Below, one piece after another: positions 18,459 to 26,235 of a stretch of DNA of 64,000 bases. Every line of letters begins with the position of its first letter. Position 1 is the stretch's first letter. This DNA is from JANWVO01 sp964458495 (GTDB taxonomy: Bacteria > Acidobacteriota > Terriglobia > Bryobacterales > Bryobacteraceae): contig CAYWJB010000004.1 in NCBI GenBank assembly GCA_964458495.1, positions 1 to 64,000 on the forward strand, read 5' to 3'. The position numbers were made by a program, and so were the translations under genes. The notes beneath the pieces are model-generated. The model was given only the letters and a program-made list of their open reading frames with translations. It was not told the origin of the DNA and ran no database searches.

Positions 18459-19319
18459 TTATCTGACGCCCGCCGCCGTCCCGGGTTGCGATTTCCGGCG
18501 CCAAAGCCACAAAAGGAGCAAAGCCGCGGCCAGCGTCGTTGGCAGCCCCGCCTCGATCCCGTACTCGCCCCCGCTCCATAACGGACCGGCCTTCCACTCG
18601 AGCGCGTAGCCCGTCAACCCCATCTTAAACCCGCTCAGCCGCACGCCGGACAGCGGCAGCGCCCAGTTCCAGCCAAAGTGCAGCCCGATGGGCAGCCACA
18701 GTTCCCGGCTCCGCCACCACGCCAGCCCCAGCACCACTCCCCACAGCGCCGTGTTCGCCACGCCCGCCCACGAAGCCGAGGGATTGTCAAAGTGCCCGAT
18801 CGCGAACAGCGCCGCAAACGACGGAATCACGGGCCACGGGCCGAACCGCCTCGCCAGGATCTGGAACGCATACCCGCGGAACATCAGCTCCTCTCCCGCC
18901 GCGCCCAGCCACAACATGACCGTCACGAACAGGAACTTGCCCGTTGCGTAAGCCAGCTCCGGCTCGGACGAGCGTCCCAATGTTGCCATCCCGAAAAGCA
19001 CCGGCAGACCCGCCGCAGCCAGCCCCGCCGCCACGCCCGCCGCAGTCCCGGTGAGAAAATTCCTCTGCCCGCGCGGCCACCACGCCAGACCCACGTCCTC
19101 CAGCCGCGCCCTTTCAAACATCCGGAGCACGATCCCCGTCGCCAGCGCCGCCGCCAGAAACAGTCCCAGGGCGCTGGCCACCAGCAGGCTGTCGAAAACC
19201 AGGTACAGCGCTCCCCCGAACAACATTCCGCCGATGCGCACAAACAGCAGGAACAGTCCGGCGCGAATCCCCAGCCCGATCCCGGTCGGCGCCGCGGGCG
19301 CCGGAGCGGGCATGCTCAT
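18459..19319 (-). CDS. CPBP-family intramembrane glutamic protease
   Basis: A 286-residue polytopic membrane protein with about seven hydrophobic helices. The three CPBP (Rce1/Abi) motifs are present: EELMFRGYAF (the catalytic Glu pair and Arg), FAIGHFDNP (His), and GLHFGWNW (His, Asn). Relatives in bacteria process or protect against peptides or act in protein secretion; the substrate here is unknown. ATG 19319 is used, with a second ATG six bases later. No strong ribosome site is visible. Confidence 0.88.
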   Translation of the reverse strand: MSMPAPAPAAPTGIGLGIRAGLFLLFVRIGGMLFGGALYLVFDSLLVASALGLFLAAALATGIVLRMFERARLEDVGLAWWPRGQRNFLTGTAAGVAAGLAAAGLPVLFGMATLGRSSEPELAYATGKFLFVTVMLWLGAAGEELMFRGYAFQILARRFGPWPVIPSFAALFAIGHFDNPSASWAGVANTALWGVVLGLAWWRSRELWLPIGLHFGWNWALPLSGVRLSGFKMGLTGYALEWKAGPLWSGGEYGIEAGLPTTLAAALLLLWLWRRKSQPGTAAGVR

Positions 19320-19432
19320 CGGGGTTCGCCCCCGCCGGCCCCCCGCCCATTCGCTCGCTCCGCTGTCGGCATCAGCCCCAGCTTATCCGATCCTCGCCGC
19401 CGCCGCTCCTGCCTTACGATGGAGGCATGGCC

Positions 19433-19933
19433 GTGCGCCGCATTCTCGAACTCGGCGATCCCACCCTGCGCCTCGTCTCCACTCCCGCCCAGGCGCCGGC
19501 GGAAACGCGGCGCGTCCTCGTCGACCTCGAAGACACCCTCGCCGATTTCCGCCGCCGCCACGGCTTCGGCCGCGGCATCAGCGCCATCCAGATCGGCGAA
19601 CCGCTCCGCATCATTTTCCTTCACGTCGACGGGCGCCGCTACGAGCTCGTCAACCCCGTGTATCTCGAGAAGAGCCCCGAAACCTTCGAAATGTGGGACG
19701 ACTGCTTCTCCTTCCCCGACCTCATGGTCCGTCTTCGCCGCCACACGCGGATCGTGATTGAACACGAGGACGCCGCCGGGGCTCGCCACCGCCTCGAAGC
19801 CGAACACGCCCTCTCCGAGCTGATCCAGCATGAGATGGATCACCTCGACGGCGTGCTCGCCGTCGATCACGCGCGTTCCAGCCACGACCTTGCCACGCGC
19901 CGCGAATGGCTCCGGCAGCAGGGGCGCGCCTGA
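19433..19933 (+). CDS. def: Peptide deformylase
   Basis: A 166-residue metalloenzyme that removes formyl from nascent N-termini. The three family motifs are recognisable but diverged: motif I GRGISAIQ (GxGxSAxQ), motif II DDCFS where EGCLS is usual (metal Cys), and motif III QHEMDHLDG (two metal His and the catalytic Glu). GTG 19433 is preferred because GGAGG (19421-19425) lies seven bases upstream; the ATG at 19427 begins only one base after that site. The gene stands alone between the protease and a PilZ gene. An alternative is a deformylase-like protein with altered specificity. Confidence 0.87.
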   Translation: MRRILELGDPTLRLVSTPAQAPAETRRVLVDLEDTLADFRRRHGFGRGISAIQIGEPLRIIFLHVDGRRYELVNPVYLEKSPETFEMWDDCFSFPDLMVRLRRHTRIVIEHEDAAGARHRLEAEHALSELIQHEMDHLDGVLAVDHARSSHDLATRREWLRQQGRA

Positions 19934-20047
19934 GGCGAACCCAGTGGACCTTTGGAGCTGGCCTGGCATAGGGGTACCATGGGAGCCAGAGCCGGTTTTG
20001 CCAGGCATGGCCTCGGCGGATGCCCTAATTTGGGCTAAGGCAAAATA

Positions 20048-20059
20048 GTGGAGCTCCAC
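20048..20059. promoter_or_regulatory. Perfect 12-bp palindrome upstream of the PilZ gene
   Basis: GTGGAGCTCCAC is a perfect palindrome 41 bases before the PilZ start, directly after an AAAATA stretch that could be a -10 box. It is a candidate operator; no cognate regulator is known. Confidence 0.3.
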
Positions 20060-20100
20060 AGTCTGCAACCGTGGTCCGGGATGTCCGATGGAGAGGGTGT

Positions 20101-20478
20101 ATGATCGATCGGCGGTCTGAACCGAGGATGTTGTGCGCGGATCTAGTCGACGTCCGCTGGAAAGATCAGAACGGCAAGACCCGGCGCGCGGTTGCCAACC
20201 TGGAGGACATCTCGCTCTCCGGCGCCTGCCTGCAGCTGGAAAACCGCGTGCCGGTGGGCGCGCCCATGCGCATCTCGTATGACCAGGGAGAATTCTCCGG
20301 CACCGTGCGCTACTGCATGTACAAGGACATCGGCTGGTATGTCGGCGTGCAGTTCGAGCCGGGCGTGAAGTGGGACCGGCGCGAGTTCCGGCCCATGCAT
20401 CTGCTGGACCCGCGCACGCTGGTCCGGCGCGCCCCCGAACGTGTCAAGGACAGCTGGCCGCGTCCGCGCGGCCAGTGA
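20101..20478 (+). CDS. PilZ-domain protein, probable c-di-GMP receptor
   Basis: A 125-residue single-domain protein. Both c-di-GMP-binding signatures are present: RRSEPR near the N-terminus (RxxxR) and DISLSGACL (D/NxSxxG) about 30 residues later, followed by the beta-barrel strands (GTVRYCMYKD, WYVGVQFE). It would bind cyclic di-GMP and act on an unknown partner, for example motility, polysaccharide export or transcription. ATG 20101 follows GGAGAGG at close spacing; a second in-frame start lies 30 bases upstream without such a site. Confidence 0.88.
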   Translation: MIDRRSEPRMLCADLVDVRWKDQNGKTRRAVANLEDISLSGACLQLENRVPVGAPMRISYDQGEFSGTVRYCMYKDIGWYVGVQFEPGVKWDRREFRPMHLLDPRTLVRRAPERVKDSWPRPRGQ

Positions 20479-20499
20479 CGGCGCGCGCCCCTGCGCGGC

Positions 20500-21093
20500 T
20501 CAGAAGTCGCCCTGCTTCACATACGGGTGCGACCACAGAATCACCTGCATCAGCACGCTCTTGATCCATGCCTGATGCATTCGCTCCACCTCTGCGGCGT
20601 CCGCCGCGCCGGCCTCGAGAAACGGCTTCAGTGTCGCCGTCACCGGGTACAGAAGCGCCACCAGATAGCGGAACGGAACCTGCGCGGAACCGCGCCCGCC
20701 GTCCGTCAGGTTCTTCTTCGTGCTATGGTGCCGCAGCCCGATCTCATGCTGGTAGTCGAGCCACGCCTGCCCGTAGCCGGCCGAGGCCGTGTCCAGAATC
20801 CACTGCCCGAAGCGCTTGCGCACCGACTCCAGGTAGTGCGTGTCCGGCTGGCCGGATTGCGGGTCCACGAAGGCTTCCACCAGGTGCGGGTTCGAGCCGA
20901 CGAAGCCGTACCAGACATCGAGAATCCTCTCCACCTGCGGCGCCAGAATCTCTTTGGATCGCCGCAGCGCCGCGGCGTCCTCCTCGCCGAAGAGCACAGT
21001 CTTCTTGAGCAGCTCGAGGTCCTCGAGGCTGACAGGCGACCGCGCCAGATACGGCGAGCCGAAGTCATATCCCGGAATGGTCTGCTGTGCCAT
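20500..21093 (-). CDS. Protoglobin (haem-binding globin, single domain)
   Basis: A 197-residue protein of the protoglobin family (PF11563). It has the family's length and features: an N-terminal pre-helix (IPGYDFGSPYLARSPVS), the helix EILAPQVERILDVWYGFVGS, and the likely proximal haem ligand His116 in WLDYQHEIGLRHH. Protoglobins bind O2, CO or NO; function in bacteria is unsettled. It is encoded directly after a Cys-rich MarR regulator and overlaps it by 29 bases, which points to gas, redox or nitrosative sensing or defence under that regulator (inference). The ATG 21093 has GGAGCAAG upstream. Confidence 0.88.
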   Translation of the reverse strand: MAQQTIPGYDFGSPYLARSPVSLEDLELLKKTVLFGEEDAAALRRSKEILAPQVERILDVWYGFVGSNPHLVEAFVDPQSGQPDTHYLESVRKRFGQWILDTASAGYGQAWLDYQHEIGLRHHSTKKNLTDGGRGSAQVPFRYLVALLYPVTATLKPFLEAGAADAAEVERMHQAWIKSVLMQVILWSHPYVKQGDF

Positions 21094-21751
21094 CGCTTGC
21101 TCCTTTTGCTGAAGTAGGTGTAATCAGGACGCTCTGGTTGGCCTGCTGCGCCTCCGCCGGTGCGGGCTCGAAATCCGGGCACTCGATGCGGAAGGAGCGC
21201 AGGCCGAACGGGGCTTCGACGAAGCGGCAGTAATGCGGCGCTGCAGTGCCGGGGAACCGGTCCGGCTCGAAGTAGAGGCAATTGGTGCACATCCGCGCGA
21301 CGGGAATCCGGCCCTGCTGCTGCAGCGAGCGGATCATTGCCATCAGCGCCGCCAGCAGCTGCTCCTGCTGCGCGGCGGGCAGCGAATCGACCGCCGCCAG
21401 CAGATAATCCGGCCACGTGGAAGCCACCGCGGCGGCGCGCCCTCCCCGCGCGGTCAGCTCCAGCAGCGCCGCCCGGCGGTCGGCGGGATCGCGGCGCCGG
21501 CGCACCAGCCCCTTCCTGGCGAGCGCCGCCACCGAATCGCTCACCGTGGGCAGCGACAGCGCCAGCAGCTCCGCCACGCCCGAAGGCTTCAGGGAACGCG
21601 GAGGGCGCGATGCCAGCGCTGACAGGATCTGCGCCTGCGTCGGCGTGAGCGACTGCGCGGCCGCGGCGTGCCAGCCGTGGTGGCGCAGCACGAGCGAGAT
21701 CCTGGCCAGTCCGGCCGAGACACGGGCGGAGAGAGATTCCGGCGGATCCAT
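21065..21751 (-). CDS. MarR-family regulator with a C-terminal four-cysteine motif
   Basis: A 228-residue regulator. The winged helix-turn-helix spans about residues 35-110 (LTPTQAQILSAL, VAELLALSLPTVSDSVAALA, DPADRRAALLELT). Beyond the usual MarR length it has a tail with Cys155, Cys158, Cys175 and Cys191 (CTNC, HYC, ECPDFEP), suited to a zinc or iron-sulfur site and hence redox or NO sensing. It precedes and overlaps the protoglobin gene. A consensus promoter and a perfect palindrome lie immediately before the ATG, so it probably represses its own operon. Confidence 0.88.
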   Translation of the reverse strand: MDPPESLSARVSAGLARISLVLRHHGWHAAAAQSLTPTQAQILSALASRPPRSLKPSGVAELLALSLPTVSDSVAALARKGLVRRRRDPADRRAALLELTARGGRAAAVASTWPDYLLAAVDSLPAAQQEQLLAALMAMIRSLQQQGRIPVARMCTNCLYFEPDRFPGTAAPHYCRFVEAPFGLRSFRIECPDFEPAPAEAQQANQSVLITPTSAKGASDGTADHSGI

Positions 21752-21753
21752 AG

Positions 21754-21766
21754 TTAGGAGTCCTAA
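21754..21766. promoter_or_regulatory. Palindromic operator of the marR-protoglobin operon
   Basis: TTAGGAGTCCTAA is a perfect 13-base palindrome (six-base arms around one base). It sits between the -10 box and the ATG of the MarR gene and covers the predicted transcription start. Position and symmetry fit autorepression by the MarR protein. Confidence 0.65.
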
Positions 21767-21794
21767 TTATGTACCGGAATGATGCAGCTGTCAA
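21766..21794 (-). promoter_or_regulatory. Consensus promoter of the marR-protoglobin operon
   Basis: On the minus strand, TTGACA (21789-21794) and CATAAT (21766-21771) are separated by exactly 17 bases. The -10 box touches the palindrome at 21754-21766. Transcription would start near 21759, about eight bases before the ATG at 21751, leaving almost no 5' leader. Confidence 0.75.
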
Positions 21795-22044
21795 GCCCCC
21801 GGTGGGGGCCCTGCCGGGGCCATGTGGGAATGTTCTGCCAGCGCCCGATAAAAATGTCCTGCTGGCAGGGTGAGGCGACGAGGGCGCAGGAAGGAGCCCC
21901 CCTGATGACGCAGCGGGACCGGGACCGGCTGTCTGTCTTGAAGACAGCGCAGAAGCGGCTGATCCGTTCTTGCCGAGCCGAGAACGGCGGGCGGCGACTG
22001 TTCGTTCGCGCGGCTTATGCGCGCGGCTTCGTTCGCGCTGCGGG

Positions 22045-22134
22045 CGACCGCTCGTTCTCGCCGCCCTCCGGGCGGCTTCACTCGCGCTGCGGGAAACCGC
22101 TCACTCCCGCGGCCCTTCGGGCCGCTTCGTTCGC
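22045..22134 (+). repeat. Partial and degenerate copies of the cloverleaf repeat left arm
   Basis: Two successive left-arm copies lie here. 22045-22092 is degenerate, with a perfect 7-bp hairpin at 22060-22076 (GCCGCCC/GGGCGGC). 22096-22134 is nearly identical to the complete copies, with a hairpin at 22109-22125 (GCGGCCC/GGGCCGC). Neither is followed by its own right arm. The rest of 21795-22530 contains no gene I can support. Confidence 0.7.
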
Positions 22135-22144
22135 AATGCGGAAA

Positions 22145-22262
22145 ACCGCTCACTCCCGCGGCCCTTCGGGCCGCTTCGTTCGCGGCTCTGAAGGCGCATC
22201 GCACGGTTCAGAGCCGCGAACGGCGGGCGTCGTTCGCCAGAACGGCGGCCAGAGTGAGCGGT
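22145..22262 (+). repeat. Complete 118-bp cloverleaf-type repeat, copy 1
   Basis: The ends pair perfectly over 11 bases (ACCGCTCACTC 22145-22155 with GAGTGAGCGGT 22252-22262). Inside are three hairpins in order: 22158-22174 (7 bp, TTC loop); 22177-22192 with 22207-22222 (16 bp perfect, CGTTCGCGGCTCTGAA, 14-base loop); and 22228-22247 (7 bp with one mismatch). The predicted fold is a closed stem with three arms. It resembles a large REP/BIME-like palindromic element, but I do not recognise a named family. Confidence 0.8.
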
Positions 22263-22349
22263 CCCCCCGCGGCGGCGTCGCAGCCCGGGCGGCGTGGGGG
22301 CCGGACGTTCGTGCGGCTTATGCGCGCGGCTTCGTTCGCGGTGCGGAGA

Positions 22350-22467
22350 ACCGCTCACTCCCGCGGCCCTTCGGGCCGCTTCGTTCGCGGCTCTGAAAGT
22401 GCAACCCGCGGTTCAGAGCCGCGAACGGCGGGCGTCGTTCGCCAGAACGACCGCCAGAGTGAGCGGT
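22350..22467 (+). repeat. Complete 118-bp cloverleaf-type repeat, copy 2
   Basis: Same length and arm order as copy 1: terminal stem 22350-22360 with 22457-22467; hairpins 22363-22379, 22382-22397 with 22412-22427, and 22433-22452. The stems are conserved while the central loop (22398-22411) differs almost completely from copy 1, which suggests selection or a copying mechanism that favours the paired parts. A flanking segment before it (22310-22346) also matches sequence near 22006-22043. Confidence 0.8.
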
Positions 22468-22530
22468 CCCCCCGATACGAACCGCACCGGGGCGCCGGGC
22501 GTATCGCTCCGCCGTGATAGAGTGGTCGCC

Positions 22531-22869
22531 ATGGAGGCGGCCGACCGCGTCCTGCTTACCTCGCTTCCTGGCGCGCCTTTCGTCGAGCAGCTGGCCCGGC
22601 GTGTCGACGAAGGCGCCATCGTCGTGCTGGGGCCGCGGGAAGCGCTGTACGAGGCTCGCAAGGAATGCGCCGGCTTGGCCCACGTCCTCTTCGTCGAGGG
22701 CAGCCGCGACGAGATCCCATGGGCCGAGGCGTGGTTCGACGACATCCTCGATCCGCAGCCCGATGCGCCGACTGCGGAAATGCTCCGCGTCCTCAAGCCC
22801 GGCGGCCGTATTTTGGGCCTCGCTCTTCCGGGTGAGTCCAGCAGCGGAGATGGTCCCCAGATGGGCTAA
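22531..22869 (+). CDS. Small SAM-methyltransferase-like protein
   Basis: A 112-residue protein resembling the C-terminal half of class I methyltransferases: a beta-strand/acid pair (AIVVLGPREALYEA), a segment FDDILDPQ, and the typical EMLRVLKPGGRILGLALPG. The glycine-rich SAM-binding motif I is not evident, so catalysis is doubtful. ATG 22531 is the first plausible start; GTG 22522 is an alternative. It sits between the repeat cluster and the histidine kinase, 39 bases before the latter. Confidence 0.6.
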   Translation: MEAADRVLLTSLPGAPFVEQLARRVDEGAIVVLGPREALYEARKECAGLAHVLFVEGSRDEIPWAEAWFDDILDPQPDAPTAEMLRVLKPGGRILGLALPGESSSGDGPQMG

Positions 22870-22908
22870 TCAGCCGGAAGGTTTCCGCCGAAGAGTGAGT
22901 GAAGGACC

Positions 22909-24846
22909 ATGATCCCGTTCTTGGTGGCGCTCATCTTGGCTTCTCAACCGGAGAACGCTGGCTTCTCTGCCCAGCCATCCTCCTTCCTGCCGGTGGCTGA
23001 AGTGCGGCGCATGGCCTCCAGACGTCTGGCCGAGCGCGTTTGCGTGCAGGGCGTCGTCACCATGGAGACTGGCGTGCTGCGTTCCGGTCCGGCGGACTTC
23101 TACCTGCAAGACCAGTCCGGCGGCATCGTCGTCCAGGGCAGAGAGGCGGCCAGCATCTCCCGCGGGGAGGCCGTGAAAGCCTGTGGCATGCCGGGTCTTT
23201 ACGAAAGGCTTGAGCCCCAGCTCGAGCAATCCGAGGTCATCCTGCTCGGGAAGGGGCGACTCCCCGCGGTCAGGCTGCTCACGATCGCCGAAGCCCTCGA
23301 CGGCATCGCGCCGGCCGAGCTGGTGAAGGTCCGTGGCGTCGTCAAAAGAATCTCCATCGGAGACACGCGCGACGTGCTCTGGCTCGGGCCCCCCGGTCCG
23401 GCATTGCGCGTTTATATCCGGCGCGAGCAGGACCAACCACCCACGCTGGCGCAGGCAGCACCTGTGGGCGCGCGCGTGGAAGTCACGGGGATCCTGATCC
23501 CCGAAGAGGCCAACAAGTTTCAGCTCCGGCTCCGGGCGCCGGATGATGTGGTGCTGCTGGAAATGCCGGAAACCGCCCAACTGAGGGTGCTCCGGCTCTG
23601 GCTGATGGGCGCTGCCGGCCTCGGTCTCGCCATCGGCCTGTGGGTCATTCTACTCAGGCGCGCCGTGCGCCGCCAGACCGCCGAGATCCGGCGCCTGATG
23701 GTCGAAGCACGCCAGTCCGAGGAGGCCAAGAGCCGCTTCCTGGCCAACATGAGCCACGAAATCCGTACCCCGCTCAACGGCATCCTGGGCATGACCGAAC
23801 TTGCCCTGGAGTCGCGCCCCTCGCCGGAACTCCGCTCCTACCTGGAAACCATCCGCAGCTCCGGCCGCGCATTGCTCGAGATCGTAAACGACGTGCTGGA
23901 CCTCACGCGGATTGAGAAGGGTCGCATGCGTCTGGATCCCGCGCCGTTCTCGCTCCGTCAGATGGTGGACGAGCTGCTGCCGTTGTTCGATCTCCCGGCC
24001 AGCGAGAAGGGGCTGCGCCTGGAGGTCCGCCTGGATCCTCGCCTCCCAGAAGCCGTTCTGGGCGACGCCGGACGGATTCGCCAGGTGCTGGTCAACCTGC
24101 TGGGCAATGCCGTCAAATTCACACACTCCGGCTGGGTTCGCCTTGAGATCGAGCCCGAAGCGGAAGGCCGCATCCGATTCGCCGTCTGCGACTCCGGCCC
24201 CGGCATCCCGGCGGCAAAGCAGAAGGAGATTTTCCGGGCGTTTGTCCAGGGAGACGCCTCCACCACGCGCCAGCATGGCGGCGCCGGCCTGGGCCTTACC
24301 ATCAGCGACCATCTCGTCCGCCTCCTGGACGGCGAACTGCGCCTGGAAAGCGAGCCTGGACGCGGCGCGTGCTTCTCCTTCTCCATTCCGCTCCCTCAAG
24401 CCGAACCGGAGTCTGCCGGGCAGGAACCCGGGAAGGCTCCCGAACCTGCTCTGCGCGGACTCCGCATCCTCGTTGCCGAAGACAACCAGATCAACCGCCG
24501 CGCCCTGGAAAGCCTCCTCCGCCGCGATGGCCATTTCCTCCGCTTCGCCGCCGACGGCGCCGAGGCTGTCGAAAAGGCTCGCGCGGACCGGTTCGACGCC
24601 ATCCTCATGGACGTCCAGATGCCTGGCCTCGACGGTCTGGAAGCCACCCGCCAGATTCGCGAACTCGAAGCCGCTGTCAAGCGCGGCCACACGCCCATCA
24701 TCGGCCTCACAGCCCACGCCTTCCCGGAGGACGCCCGCCGCTGCCTCGCCGCCGGCATGGACGGCTACCTCGCCAAGCCGTACCACATCGACGATCTGCG
24801 CCGAATGCTGGCCCAACACGCCTCGACCTCCGTCGCCCGCGGCTGA
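22909..24846 (+). CDS. Membrane hybrid histidine kinase with receiver domain
   Basis: A 645-residue sensor. A signal/anchor (residues 1-12) and an extracytoplasmic region (about 25-220) made of two strand-rich repeats (ERVCVQGVVTMETG, ELVKVRGVVKRIS) that resemble OB-fold domains precede one transmembrane helix (about 229-250). Then come HisKA with phospho-acceptor His283 (MSHEIRTPLNG), an HATPase domain with N box (NLLGNAVKFT), G1 (DSGPGI) and G2 (GGAGLGL) boxes, and a receiver domain with Asp568 (MDVQMPG) and Lys in AKPYH. No response regulator or HPt gene is adjacent, so its output is unknown. GAAGGACC precedes the ATG. Confidence 0.92.
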   Translation: MIPFLVALILASQPENAGFSAQPSSFLPVAEVRRMASRRLAERVCVQGVVTMETGVLRSGPADFYLQDQSGGIVVQGREAASISRGEAVKACGMPGLYERLEPQLEQSEVILLGKGRLPAVRLLTIAEALDGIAPAELVKVRGVVKRISIGDTRDVLWLGPPGPALRVYIRREQDQPPTLAQAAPVGARVEVTGILIPEEANKFQLRLRAPDDVVLLEMPETAQLRVLRLWLMGAAGLGLAIGLWVILLRRAVRRQTAEIRRLMVEARQSEEAKSRFLANMSHEIRTPLNGILGMTELALESRPSPELRSYLETIRSSGRALLEIVNDVLDLTRIEKGRMRLDPAPFSLRQMVDELLPLFDLPASEKGLRLEVRLDPRLPEAVLGDAGRIRQVLVNLLGNAVKFTHSGWVRLEIEPEAEGRIRFAVCDSGPGIPAAKQKEIFRAFVQGDASTTRQHGGAGLGLTISDHLVRLLDGELRLESEPGRGACFSFSIPLPQAEPESAGQEPGKAPEPALRGLRILVAEDNQINRRALESLLRRDGHFLRFAADGAEAVEKARADRFDAILMDVQMPGLDGLEATRQIRELEAAVKRGHTPIIGLTAHAFPEDARRCLAAGMDGYLAKPYHIDDLRRMLAQHASTSVARG

Positions 24847-24899
24847 TTCGCGCCGCGCCCGCCCGGGTGTATGCTTCCCTTGAACAGGAAGCTGCACTT

Positions 24900-26189
24900 A
24901 TGGCCCATCAGACCCTCTCTCGCCGCGCTTTTGCCGCCACACTCGCCTCAGCCGCCTCGGCCGCCGCCCGCCAGCCCGCGCCTCCCTCCGGCCGCGTGCG
25001 CATCGGACTTGTCGGCTGCGGCGGCATCAGCTTGGCAGACACCAGCGCCTTCCTCGCCCATCCGGAGTGTGAGATCGCCGCCATCTGCGACGTGGACGAC
25101 GCGATGATCGCCAAAACGCTCAAGCGCCTGGACGACCTCGGCAGGAAGCGGCCGGACACCGCCAGGGACTTCCGCCGTCTTCTGGAGCGCAAGGACATCG
25201 ACGTCCTCCTCGTGTGCACTCCCGATCACTGGCACGCCCTGCCCACGGTCATGGCTTTTCAGGCAGGAAAAGACGTCTACGTAGAGAAACCTCTGGCCAC
25301 CACGTTCCAGGAGAGCCGCGTGATGCGCGACACCGCGCGACGCCACAACCGCATCGCCCAGATGGGCACTCAGTGGCGCAGCGGCGCCCACTGGGCCGAG
25401 GCCGTTGAAATGGTGCGCTCGGGCAAGATTGGCAAGGTCCGCCAGGTGCGCTGCTTCGCCTATCTTGACTGGGTCACCGATTGCGGCAATCCTCCCGACG
25501 AGCCCGTTCCCCCGGGCGTCGACTACGATTTCTGGCTTGGGCCCGCGCCCGCCCGCCCCTTCAACCGGAACCGCTTCCACTTCAACTTCCGCTGGTTCTG
25601 GGATTATGCCGGGGGACTCATGACGGACTGGGGCGTCCACCTGATCAACATCGCCCTATGGGCGATGGGTCCGGAATGGCCGAGAAGCATCGTTGCAAGC
25701 GGCGGCAAGTACGTGCTTCAGGACAACACCGAGACGCCTGACACCCAGATCGCCGTGTACGACTTCCCCTTCTACACGCTCATTTGGGAGCACTCCGTGC
25801 AGTGCGGGCTCGGCCCCGACCGCCGCGAGCATGCCGTCGTCTTCACCGGCGCCGACGCCACGCTGATCGTCGACAACAACGGCTGGGAGGTAGTGGCCGA
25901 ACCGAAGAAGCGCGACAAGGTGGTCGAGATGCGCCGCCGCGCGCCTGCGGGCGACAACGCGCGCATCGCCCATGCGCGGAATTTCCTGGATTGCGTCAAG
26001 AGCCGCCGGCAGCCGGTCGAGAACCTCGACGTCGGCCACCATGTCTCCGCTGTCGCCATGCTCGGCAACGTGGCGCTTCGCTCGAGGAGCCGCATCGAGT
26101 GGGACGCCGCCGCTGAGCGGATCATGAACAACGACGCTGCCAACGCCCTGCTGCGGCGCGAATACCGCGCCCCGTGGAAGCTGGCCTGA
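24900..26189 (+). CDS. Exported Gfo/Idh/MocA-family oxidoreductase
   Basis: A 429-residue NAD(P)-dependent dehydrogenase with an RR signal (TLSRRAFAATLASAASAAA). The Rossmann motif is GLVGCGGISLADT, and the family's catalytic Lys lies in YVEKPLA; WGVHLINIALW supplies the usual Asp/His region. Such secreted Gfo/Idh proteins are abundant in this phylum; the sugar substrate is unknown. ATG 24900 follows AGGA at about ten bases; TATGCT (24870-24875) is a possible -10 box. It stands between the kinase and a TonB receptor, on the same strand. Confidence 0.88.
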   Translation: MAHQTLSRRAFAATLASAASAAARQPAPPSGRVRIGLVGCGGISLADTSAFLAHPECEIAAICDVDDAMIAKTLKRLDDLGRKRPDTARDFRRLLERKDIDVLLVCTPDHWHALPTVMAFQAGKDVYVEKPLATTFQESRVMRDTARRHNRIAQMGTQWRSGAHWAEAVEMVRSGKIGKVRQVRCFAYLDWVTDCGNPPDEPVPPGVDYDFWLGPAPARPFNRNRFHFNFRWFWDYAGGLMTDWGVHLINIALWAMGPEWPRSIVASGGKYVLQDNTETPDTQIAVYDFPFYTLIWEHSVQCGLGPDRREHAVVFTGADATLIVDNNGWEVVAEPKKRDKVVEMRRRAPAGDNARIAHARNFLDCVKSRRQPVENLDVGHHVSAVAMLGNVALRSRSRIEWDAAAERIMNNDAANALLRREYRAPWKLA

Positions 26190-26235
26190 CGCAAGGGAAG
26201 GCGAAGAAGCGGCAACGGCGCAGCCCGGAGTCTCT

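Noticed and set aside
22000..22470. A CRISPR-like series of regularly spaced repeats
   Set aside because: The repeated units are inverted-repeat elements of 118 bp with partial copies at uneven spacing; there are no equal-length unique spacers and no cas genes.
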